Source: Candidatus Fimenecus excrementigallinarum (lineage in GTDB: Bacteria > Bacillota > Clostridia > Oscillospirales > Acutalibacteraceae). From it: 64,000 bases of DNA. The notes below the pieces were generated by a model. That model saw only the letters and a program-made list of their open reading frames with translations, was not told the DNA's origin and ran no database searches. A program made the position numbers and the translations under genes. Shown piece by piece: positions 49,973 through 57,112 of this stretch. The stretch lies in assembly GCA_018714805.1 (NCBI GenBank), contig DVMW01000043.1:1-64000 (forward strand). Direction: 5' to 3'. How positions within the stretch are numbered: position 1 is the first letter of the stretch; each line of letters opens with the position of its first letter.

Positions 49973-51613
49973 ATGCGGTTTGCGGACCGGTACAACGAAT
50001 GGCTTTTGTTCGACGATGAAACAAAGCAGGAGCTTTTGAAAATTACGGATGAAAAAGAGCTGGAGGACCGTTTTTACAAGGACCTTGCGTTCGGGACCGG
50101 CGGCCTTCGCGGCATTATGGGCGCGGGCCCGAACCGCATGAACGTGTATACCGTTTCCAAGGCGACGGCGGGGCTTGCGCAGTATTTAAACGACCGCTTC
50201 TCCGGGGAAAAGCACGTCGTGATTGCTTACGATTCGCGCAACCATTCCCGCGCCTTCGCGGAATGCGCCGCGCAGGTGCTTGCCGCCAAGGGCATCACGG
50301 CCCATCTGTTCCGCGAAATCACGCCGACGCCGGTGCTTTCCTTCGCCGTGCGGTACCTGCACGCGGCCGCCGGCATCGTCATTACGGCAAGCCACAACCC
50401 CAAGGAATACAACGGCTACAAGGTCTACGACGCGAACGGCTGCCAGCTGGTGCCCGCGCTCGCAGATGAAGTCATCCGCTATGTCAACGCCGTTACCGAT
50501 TTGCGCCGCATTGACCGGCTCGACTTCGAGGTCGCCAAATCCAGCGGCCTTGTGCGGTTTGTGAGCCCCAAGGTGCTCGACGCGTTTCTGGACGCGGTTC
50601 GGGCGCAGTCGGTGTATACGGAAAGTACGGATTTGAAGGTGGTGTATACGCCGCTGCACGGGACCGGCAACATCCCGGTCCGCCGTATTCTCGAACGGTA
50701 CGACGTCTCCGTTTTGAAATCGCAGGAACAGCCGGACGGCGATTTTTCTACGGTGCGCTCGCCGAACCCGGAGGAACGCGACGCTTTGACGCTCGCCATA
50801 GAGCAGGCGAGAGCGCAGGGGGCCGACCTTGTGCTCGGCACGGACCCCGACTGCGACCGCGTCGGCATTGCGGTCCGGCACGATGGGGACTATGTGCAGC
50901 TGACCGGCAACCAGGTCGGCGCGCTTTTAACGGATTTCCTGCTTCGCTTCCAAAGGGACACGCTCAAGCCCGGCGCGACGCTTGTTAAGACCATTGTGAC
51001 CAACGACCTCGGCGCGGATATTGCGCGCAGGTACGGCCTGTCCGTCGTGGAAACGCTGACGGGCTTTAAATTCATCGGCGAGCAAATCACGAAATTTGAA
51101 GAGAGCGGCGACCGGTATTTCGTGTTCGGGTATGAGGAGAGCTACGGCTACCTTGCCGGTACATACGCGCGCGACAAGGACGCGGTCGTCGCCTCCATGC
51201 TCATTTGTGAAATGGCCGCGTACCACAAAGCGGGCGGCCGCACGCTTGTCGATGCGCTCGAGAGCCTGTATGCCGATTACGGGTGCTATCTGGACGCGCT
51301 GAAAACCTATACCCTGCGCGGGGAGGACGGCGCGGCGCGTATACGCGCCATTATGCAGGCTTTCCGGAAGGCGGGGGCGTCCGCGTTTTCGGACGTCAAG
51401 GACGTGGAGGACTTCGCCGAGGGGGTTGGAGAGCTGCCCAAATCGGATGTGCTGAAATTCCGGTTCGAGGACGGCGGCTGGCTCGCGATACGGCCTTCCG
51501 GCACCGAACCGAAGCTGAAGGTCTATTTTTCCGTCTGCGCAAAAGAACGGGCAAGCGCCGAAGAAAAGCTTGCCCGCCTGCAGGCGGCCTTTCAGGAGGC
51601 GATTGGAGCATGA
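49973..51613 (+). CDS. Phosphoglucomutase/phosphomannomutase (546 aa)
   Basis: Interconverts hexose 1- and 6-phosphates. The alpha-D-phosphohexomutase signature TASHNPKEYNGYK has the phospho-Ser at S140. The metal-binding loop is GTDPDCDRVGIAV, the sugar-binding loop GYEESYGYLAG, and the phosphate-binding loop IRPSGTEPKLKVY. Length and the AFGTGGLRGIMGAGPNRMN start match the PgcA-type enzymes of Bacillota. CGGAGG precedes the ATG. It is coupled to the NifU-like gene (ATGA overlap). Confidence 0.96.
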   Translation: MRFADRYNEWLLFDDETKQELLKITDEKELEDRFYKDLAFGTGGLRGIMGAGPNRMNVYTVSKATAGLAQYLNDRFSGEKHVVIAYDSRNHSRAFAECAAQVLAAKGITAHLFREITPTPVLSFAVRYLHAAAGIVITASHNPKEYNGYKVYDANGCQLVPALADEVIRYVNAVTDLRRIDRLDFEVAKSSGLVRFVSPKVLDAFLDAVRAQSVYTESTDLKVVYTPLHGTGNIPVRRILERYDVSVLKSQEQPDGDFSTVRSPNPEERDALTLAIEQARAQGADLVLGTDPDCDRVGIAVRHDGDYVQLTGNQVGALLTDFLLRFQRDTLKPGATLVKTIVTNDLGADIARRYGLSVVETLTGFKFIGEQITKFEESGDRYFVFGYEESYGYLAGTYARDKDAVVASMLICEMAAYHKAGGRTLVDALESLYADYGCYLDALKTYTLRGEDGAARIRAIMQAFRKAGASAFSDVKDVEDFAEGVGELPKSDVLKFRFEDGGWLAIRPSGTEPKLKVYFSVCAKERASAEEKLARLQAAFQEAIGA

Positions 51614-51849
51614 ATCTGGAGCAGTACATCGAAACCGCCATTCGTCCGCGCTTGCAGGGCGACGGCGGTGAGGTCCGCTTTGCGGAGCAAAAGGAGGACA
51701 GCCTGACGCTTGTGTTTCAGGGGGAGTGCTCCAAATGCCTTATCCTGGAACGCTGCGTGCGCTGGATAGAGGAGCAGATTGCACACGACCTCGGCGTGCG
51801 CGTGCACATCCGCGCCGTGCGCAAAAAGCCGTATTTCTGGGACGCATAA
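51610..51849 (+). CDS. NifU C-terminal-like domain protein (79 aa)
   Basis: Small protein matching the NifU/NfuA C-terminal domain: IRPRLQGDGGEVRF, then GECSKC with C40 and C43, and C49 in LILERC. The CxxC pair can hold a transient [4Fe-4S] cluster for delivery to apoproteins. The third Cys and the substitutions around it are atypical. The ATG overlaps the stop of the mutase gene and the GH38 gene follows after 11 bases, so it is part of a sugar operon. Confidence 0.75.
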   Translation: MNLEQYIETAIRPRLQGDGGEVRFAEQKEDSLTLVFQGECSKCLILERCVRWIEEQIAHDLGVRVHIRAVRKKPYFWDA

Positions 51850-51860
51850 GGAGGGTGTAA

Positions 51861-54809
51861 ATGGCACATATCGCTGTGGTGCGCCGCAGTATGCGACCCG
51901 AGGAATGGACGCAGCTGCGCTTCGGCTGGCTGAAGCGGCACATTTATAAAAAGCAGTATGAAATTAAGACCCTGCAAATCCGCAACGCACGCCAGGTCGC
52001 GGAAATGGAATTTGTCTACGACGACGATTACGTGCCGCTGTGCAAGGGAGATTTCTATTTTACGCCGGACGGCACCGCCTTTATCCGCGGCGACATCGTT
52101 ATCCCGGAGGATTTGCGGCAGGAGGAGCTCTGGCTGACGCTGAAAACGGCGGCGGAGATGATTGTGCGGGTCAACGGCGCCTATGTCGGCGGCGTCGACC
52201 CGAACCGGGAACGCGTGCTGCTTACGCCGTATCTCGCGCCCGGCACGGAGCGCCTGCATATTGAAATCCAGGGGTACAACCGCTCCAAGCCCGACGACGA
52301 GCGCAATCCGGAGTCGCTGTCCGTGCGCGGGTGCAGGCAGATTTTTGAGGGCGCCTATCTTTCCGTCGTGGACCACGCCGTCCTGGACCTGGTCTACGAT
52401 TTGGAGCTTTTCCTGAATATTGCGGGCAGCGAGCTGTTTTCGGAGGACTACCGTGCGTTTTTGAACCGGGAGCTCAGCCGCGCGCTCGATTGTATTGATT
52501 TTGAGGACGATGCGCTGCCCGGGCTTGCCGACGCAAAACGGTATATAGACGAGGTCGTCTATGCAAACGACGACTACAAGGGCAGCGGCGACGTCGCGCT
52601 GCTGGCGCATTCGCACCTGGATTTGGCGTATTACTGGCGGCGCGTCCATGCCGTGCAGAAAAACCTGCGCACGGTGCTTATCCAGCTGCGCTTAATGGAC
52701 CGTTACCCGGAATTTACGTATACGCACACCCAGGCGTATACATACGAGACCCTGGAAAAGTATTATCCGGAAGTTTTTGCGGAACTCAAGGAGCGCGTAG
52801 CGCAGGGACGCTTCGAGCCGGTCGGCGCGATGTATGTCGAGCCCGACTGCAACATCCCGGCGGCGGAGAGCCTGATTCGGCAGTGCCTGTACGGACAGGC
52901 GTATTTCCGGGAAAAATTCGGCAAAACCATTCGCAACTGCTGGCTGCCGGATGTTTTCGGCAACAGCTGGATATTGCCGCAAATCTTGAAAAAATGCGGC
53001 GTGGACTATTTTGTTTCCAACAAGATGTCTACCTGGAACGACACGAACCGTTTCCCGCACAACAACTTTGTATGGCGCGGGATTGACGGCAGCGAGGTTT
53101 ACGCCTGCGTGCCGCCGACGCATTTTATTACCTGGAATATGCCGTCCCAGATTCAGGAAAACTGGGAGGCGTACCAGGACAAAAACACAGGCGGGCAGAC
53201 GCTGTCCATGTTCGGCTACGGCGACGGCGGCAGCGGCTGTACCGAGGAAATGCTCGAGCTTATGCGGCGCTTCCCGAAGGTTTCCGTTATGCCCAAGACC
53301 GAGCACGTCGGCGCGCAGGCGTTTTTGGAAAAGAACCTGAAGGACAACCCCAAGCTTGCCAAATGGGACGGCGAGCTGTATCTCGAAATGCACCGCGGGA
53401 CATTCACGACAAAGGCCAAGATAAAAAAGGAAAACCGCCGGCTCGAATATAAGCTGCGGGAGGCCGAGATTATTTCCACGCTGCGCGCGCTCGGCGGCGA
53501 GGCGTATCCGGCCGAAAAGCTGAAGGCCTGCTGGAAGAAGCTGCTTGTCAACCAGTTCCACGACATCTTACCCGGCAGCCATATTGCGCCCGTATATCGC
53601 GACGCGATGGCCGATTATGCCGAAATCGACCGGACGCTGGACGAGGTTATCGGCAGCGGGACGCAGTATTTTAATTCGCTGAATTTTGTTCGGACACAGC
53701 TGACGTTTTTTGAAAACGAAAACGGCGACAGCACGCGCTTCGGCAAAAAGGGATATTGGTGCGTTCCGAACCTGCCCGCGCTCGGGCACGGGGAGGTGCG
53801 CCGCAGCGTCGGCACGGCGTCGCGCTGGTGCGCCTGTGTTGGGGACACGGTGGAAACGCCGTTTTACTCCATCCGTTTCGCGCCGGACGGCAGTTTCGAG
53901 AGCCTCTGGGATAAAACGCTTTCCCGCGAGTGGGTCGCCGGGCCTTTCAACCGGCTGTGCGTGTATGAGGACAAGCCGGGCGTTTATGATGCGTGGGATA
54001 TTTTACCGAACTACAAGGACAAGCCCGTTTCGATCGAGGTGGTGTCGCCCTTGCAGCTGCAGGAACAGAGCGATGAAGCGGCAACGTTTGAAACGGAGCT
54101 TCGCGTAGGTACAAGTACCTGGAAGCGGCGCATCCGTCTTTTCCGCGTCTCGCGCGGCATTGAGGTGGAAAACGTTGTGGACTGGCGCGAGAAGCACCGT
54201 CTTGCCAAGGCGGAATTTACCTGCAACGTGCTTGCGCGCGAAGCGCTTTGCGACCTCGGGGCCGGCTTTATTCGGCGGGAGACGCACCGAAACACAAGCT
54301 GGCAGCAGGCGCGCTTTGAGGTCTGCCACCACAAATGGTGCGACCTTGCGGAGACCGACGGCGGTATCGCGCTGATAAACGACTGCAAGTACGGCGTCGG
54401 CTTTGAGGAGAACCGAATCTCCTTAAGCCTTCTGCGCGCCACCATCCGGCCGGACCCCACAAGCGATATGGGGCTGCACCGGTTCGCGTATCTGATTCTG
54501 CCGCACGCGGGAGACGCCGTGCACGCCCACATTAACCGTGCGGCGCTCGAATACAACATCCCGCTTGTCAAGGCGGATGTTTCCTGTCAGAACACGTTCC
54601 CCGGGCTGTTTTTACAGGCCATGAAGCTGTCGGAGGACGGCAAAATGGTGGTCGTCCGTCTGACGGAAACCGAAGGGCACCGCGGCACGCTGCAGCTTCC
54701 GAAGCCGGTTAAGCTGCTCAATATGCTCGAGGACGCCTGCGGGGAAGCGCAGTCGGTCGATTACCATCCGTTTGAAATTTTGACGCTCGGCATCCCGCTG
54801 CAGCAGTAG
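51861..54809 (+). CDS. GH38 alpha-mannosidase (982 aa)
   Basis: Zinc-dependent retaining mannosidase. The zinc ligands are H252-x-D254 in LLAHSHLDLAYYW. The nucleophile is D364 in WLPDVFGNSW, and VNQFHDILPGS contributes a further ligand. The N-terminal 240 residues form a beta-sandwich-like lid typical of bacterial members, and the C-terminal 400 residues are beta-rich. No signal peptide is present, so it trims imported alpha-mannosides. AAGGAGGG precedes the ATG. Confidence 0.93.
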   Translation: MAHIAVVRRSMRPEEWTQLRFGWLKRHIYKKQYEIKTLQIRNARQVAEMEFVYDDDYVPLCKGDFYFTPDGTAFIRGDIVIPEDLRQEELWLTLKTAAEMIVRVNGAYVGGVDPNRERVLLTPYLAPGTERLHIEIQGYNRSKPDDERNPESLSVRGCRQIFEGAYLSVVDHAVLDLVYDLELFLNIAGSELFSEDYRAFLNRELSRALDCIDFEDDALPGLADAKRYIDEVVYANDDYKGSGDVALLAHSHLDLAYYWRRVHAVQKNLRTVLIQLRLMDRYPEFTYTHTQAYTYETLEKYYPEVFAELKERVAQGRFEPVGAMYVEPDCNIPAAESLIRQCLYGQAYFREKFGKTIRNCWLPDVFGNSWILPQILKKCGVDYFVSNKMSTWNDTNRFPHNNFVWRGIDGSEVYACVPPTHFITWNMPSQIQENWEAYQDKNTGGQTLSMFGYGDGGSGCTEEMLELMRRFPKVSVMPKTEHVGAQAFLEKNLKDNPKLAKWDGELYLEMHRGTFTTKAKIKKENRRLEYKLREAEIISTLRALGGEAYPAEKLKACWKKLLVNQFHDILPGSHIAPVYRDAMADYAEIDRTLDEVIGSGTQYFNSLNFVRTQLTFFENENGDSTRFGKKGYWCVPNLPALGHGEVRRSVGTASRWCACVGDTVETPFYSIRFAPDGSFESLWDKTLSREWVAGPFNRLCVYEDKPGVYDAWDILPNYKDKPVSIEVVSPLQLQEQSDEAATFETELRVGTSTWKRRIRLFRVSRGIEVENVVDWREKHRLAKAEFTCNVLAREALCDLGAGFIRRETHRNTSWQQARFEVCHHKWCDLAETDGGIALINDCKYGVGFEENRISLSLLRATIRPDPTSDMGLHRFAYLILPHAGDAVHAHINRAALEYNIPLVKADVSCQNTFPGLFLQAMKLSEDGKMVVVRLTETEGHRGTLQLPKPVKLLNMLEDACGEAQSVDYHPFEILTLGIPLQQ

Positions 54810-54819
54810 GCAAAACGGC

Positions 54820-54855
54820 AAGCGCCCCGGAAAGAGAACTTTCCGGGGCGCTTTT
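54820..54855. terminator. Bidirectional terminator after GH38
   Basis: A 15-bp perfect stem: AAGCGCCCCGGAAAG (54820-54834) with CTTTCCGGGGCGCTT (54839-54853), flanked by T runs. Confidence 0.92.
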
Positions 54856-54863
54856 TCGCGGGC

Positions 54864-55544
54864 TTATAAAATATATACGCCGGAATCCAGCTGGACAATT
54901 TCCTTGCCGCAGGCGCGCACATACCGCCGCACCGGCTCGTCAAACGTTCGGAAATCCCGCACGGCATAGTTTTTCAAATTGACGGTGCGTATCTTAAAGG
55001 AGCCGGCGTTGCAGATGAACAGCTCGCCGCCGTATTTGCTTAAGGAGACCGGCCTGCTGAACGCCGTGGAATTCTCGCCGCCAATGCGCATATAAAATTT
55101 CTTGTGGGAGACGGAATAGCTGATAATGGCGTTCTGCTCCGGCACCGTGCACCAAATCTGGCTGCCGTCGGAGGCGACGTCCTGTACGGGGCAGCCGTGG
55201 TACAGCAAATCGCCCGCCCAGACCGGCTTTCCCTCATAGTCAAAAATGCCGGTTTCGCCGGTCGGGTACACAATGACGGTTCCGTTGTTGCCGTATACGT
55301 CGGCGTCGCAGTTTAAATAGTCGCCGATTTCGTCCACAATCCGCTGGTACCCGCCGCCGAATTTGTTTAGCATATATACGCTGCGCGTAACGGGGGCGTT
55401 GCGCATTTTTTCCATATCAAAGCCGAAAAACGAAACCTTGCACTTGTCGTCGGGCAAAATCTCTTTGCGTGAGAACAGGACGCCGCAGGAGAAGGGGACA
55501 AGGTCGATGATTTCGACCTTTTCAAAGTCCAGAATTTTTTTCAT
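54864..55544 (-). CDS. Hypothetical protein, beta-propeller-like (226 aa)
   Basis: No family recognised. The sequence is a chain of short beta strands with recurring aromatic/Gly turns (GTVIVYPTGETGIFDYEGKPVW, then SDGSQIWCTVPEQNAIISYS and GGELFICNAGSFKIRTVN), which suggests a small beta-propeller fold. There is no signal peptide or membrane helix. A sigma-A-like promoter lies upstream and the terminator at 54820-54855 serves its 3' end. The ribosome binding site is weak. Confidence 0.7.
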   Translation of the reverse strand: MKKILDFEKVEIIDLVPFSCGVLFSRKEILPDDKCKVSFFGFDMEKMRNAPVTRSVYMLNKFGGGYQRIVDEIGDYLNCDADVYGNNGTVIVYPTGETGIFDYEGKPVWAGDLLYHGCPVQDVASDGSQIWCTVPEQNAIISYSVSHKKFYMRIGGENSTAFSRPVSLSKYGGELFICNAGSFKIRTVNLKNYAVRDFRTFDEPVRRYVRACGKEIVQLDSGVYIL

Positions 55545-55595
55545 AGCCAGTCACCGAAATATATAAAAAAGTAGAAAAACCGTATATTCGTATTT

Positions 55596-55624
55596 ATTCT
55601 ACTAAATTTTTTATATTCGGTCAA
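55596..55624 (-). promoter_or_regulatory. Promoter of the beta-propeller-like gene
   Basis: Minus strand: -35 TTGACC (55624-55619), 17-bp spacer, -10 TAGAAT (55601-55596). Confidence 0.7.
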
Positions 55625-55634
55625 CCGTTTGCCG

Positions 55635-55829
55635 TTATTTTTGAAAAGTTTTAGAAATCTCCAGGCTTTTCAGAAGCTGCCGGATACACCTGCATTCCCG
55701 GCTTTCGCAGGCGCCGCTCTGCCTGCACAGTATCTGCACCTCGCCGTTCGGCTTGCGGTGCTCCTCCAGCCAGACATTTTGATTTTTGTGCAGGCAGAAT
55801 TGCTCGTACTCCACAACCGTTTCTCTCAT
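55635..55829 (-). CDS. Small Cys-rich hypothetical protein (64 aa)
   Basis: Six cysteines and nearby His, in YEQFCLHKNQN, VQILCRQSGAC and SRECRCIRQLL, suggest a structural metal site or zinc ribbon. I do not recognise the family. The frame is open 30 codons further upstream, but the ATG at 55829 follows GAGAGGAG. It is divergent from bofA. Confidence 0.6.
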   Translation of the reverse strand: MRETVVEYEQFCLHKNQNVWLEEHRKPNGEVQILCRQSGACESRECRCIRQLLKSLEISKTFQK

Positions 55830-55891
55830 GCGACAGGCTCCTCTCTTCGTTTGGTACAAGTATATTCCCGAAAAAAAGAAATAAACATCCG

Positions 55892-55920
55892 GCATAATCT
55901 GATTTTTCGGTTTATACAAT
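55892..55920 (+). promoter_or_regulatory. Sigma-E-like promoter of bofA
   Basis: GCATAAT (55892-55898), 14-bp spacer, TATACAAT (55913-55920). This fits the sigma-E pattern KMATATT - 14 - CATACAHT with one mismatch in each box. No sigma-A -35 lies at the right distance. In Bacillus bofA is a sigma-E gene. Confidence 0.6.
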
Positions 55921-55941
55921 GTACAAACTGGTATGGAGACG

Positions 55942-56208
55942 ATGCGCTTGACAGGTTGGATTTATTTTGCACTCGGTATTGCCGGCGTCGCGGTGCTGGC
56001 GGCTATGCTCAGAAGCGGGCGTTTTTTCGCGAGCCTCGCGCTTTCCGCCCTGCAGGGCGTCGCCGCATTTTTCGCCGTCAATTTTGTCGGCTCGTTTTTC
56101 GGCGTAGAGCTGCCGCTGAATCTTCCCTCCCTGCTGCTTTCGGCGCTCGGCGGGGCGCCGGGTGTAATCGTGCTTTTGCTTTTGCAGGCGCTTTGCGCCG
56201 CAGTCTGA
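55942..56208 (+). CDS. bofA: BofA-family pro-sigma-K processing regulator (88 aa)
   Basis: Integral membrane protein that in Bacillus restrains SpoIVFB, the protease activating sigma-K. Two to three hydrophobic helices; the family core is AAFFAVNFVGSFFGVELPLNL, here split as FFAVNFVG and FGVELPLNLPSLLLSALGG, with GAPGVIVLLLLQAL at the C-terminus. The start is uncertain among ATG 55933, ATG 55942 and TTG 55948; GGAG at 55935-55938 argues against 55933. The sigma-E-like promoter fits mother-cell expression. Confidence 0.85.
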   Translation: MRLTGWIYFALGIAGVAVLAAMLRSGRFFASLALSALQGVAAFFAVNFVGSFFGVELPLNLPSLLLSALGGAPGVIVLLLLQALCAAV

Positions 56209-56210
56209 AA

Positions 56211-56234
56211 GGACCGAACGGTTTCGTTCGGTCC
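56211..56234. terminator. Hairpin between convergent bofA and amidase genes
   Basis: GGACCGAACG (56211-56220) with CGTTCGGTCC (56225-56234), perfect 10-bp stem, but only weak T runs on either side. Confidence 0.6.
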
Positions 56235-56240
56235 TGAAAT

Positions 56241-56939
56241 TTATGATTTTGTTTCCGCTTCCGGCAAAACGCCGGCCTGCATTTCCTGCAGCGTCTCAAA
56301 AACTGCCGCAGCGACCGCCTCGGCGTATGCGTTCAGGTTTTTGTCGAACAGCGCGTTGTCCGCATCGCTTGTAATAAACCCGGCTTCGACAAGACAGCTC
56401 GGCATATCGGTGTGCGCGTTGACGTAGTAGTTGCCGTCCGCATTGTGCACATAGCCGCTTTTTACGCCGCGCGCTTTGCTGATGCCGACCTCGTCAAGCC
56501 CCTCCAAAATATGCTCTGCAAGCGCCCAGTCAATTTTGCCGGGCGTGTTTTCCACCCAGATTTCAACGCCGTTTCCGCTTTCGGCGCTGTTGCGGTGCAG
56601 GGAAACAAACAGAGTGCAGCGCTTGCGGTTTGCGGTTCGGCAGCGTTCCTCAAGCGACAGAAACGTGTCATCGTCGCGCGTCATATAAACCTTTACGCCT
56701 TTTGCTTCCAAAGCGTCGCGCGTTGCCAATGCGAGCCGCAAATTGTCGTCCTTTTCATAGCGCTCGCCGTTAACGGCGCCGGCGTCCTTCCCGCCGTGCC
56801 CGGCGTCGAGACAGACCGAAATCTCCCGCTGTGCCGTCTGGTGGTAGTAAACCGCCGCGACGCAAAATACGATAAGGGCGGCGCACAAAATGCACAGAAA
56901 AAGCTTTGACAGCCGCTTTTTTTGAATCCGTTTTTTCAT
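56241..56939 (-). CDS. N-acetylmuramoyl-L-alanine amidase, CwlD-like (232 aa)
   Basis: Amidase_3 zinc hydrolase behind an N-terminal membrane/signal helix (about 11-31). The motifs are CLDAGHGGKDAGAV with H48, E62 in RYEKDDNLRL, LFVSLHRNS and the catalytic Glu in CLVEAGFITS. CwlD makes muramic-lactam in spore cortex; the size and single domain fit, but a vegetative role is possible. The ATG follows AAGGAGCC. Promoter at 56980-57008. Confidence 0.88.
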   Translation of the reverse strand: MKKRIQKKRLSKLFLCILCAALIVFCVAAVYYHQTAQREISVCLDAGHGGKDAGAVNGERYEKDDNLRLALATRDALEAKGVKVYMTRDDDTFLSLEERCRTANRKRCTLFVSLHRNSAESGNGVEIWVENTPGKIDWALAEHILEGLDEVGISKARGVKSGYVHNADGNYYVNAHTDMPSCLVEAGFITSDADNALFDKNLNAYAEAVAAAVFETLQEMQAGVLPEAETKS

Positions 56940-56979
56940 GAGGGCTCCTTTTTTTCGAAGGGCTTGTCTTTTCCGTTGC

Positions 56980-57008
56980 ATTGTACCACGTTTCCTCCCA
57001 AGATTCAA
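56980..57008 (-). promoter_or_regulatory. Promoter of the amidase gene
   Basis: Minus strand: -35 TTGAAT (57008-57003), 17-bp spacer, -10 TACAAT (56985-56980). Confidence 0.7.
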
Positions 57009-57057
57009 TGACACAATGTATGTACGCTTTTGCGGACTTATGCAGGCGGCGGGTCGG

Positions 57058-57086
57058 TTGTAAATTCCGGCGGATTGTGATAGAAT
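57058..57086 (+). promoter_or_regulatory. Promoter of addB-addA
   Basis: -35 TTGTAA (57058-57063), 17-bp spacer, -10 TAGAAT (57081-57086), 27 bp before addB. Confidence 0.7.
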
Positions 57087-57112
57087 TGCAAAAAAGGAAA
57101 GGGGTGTGCGGG

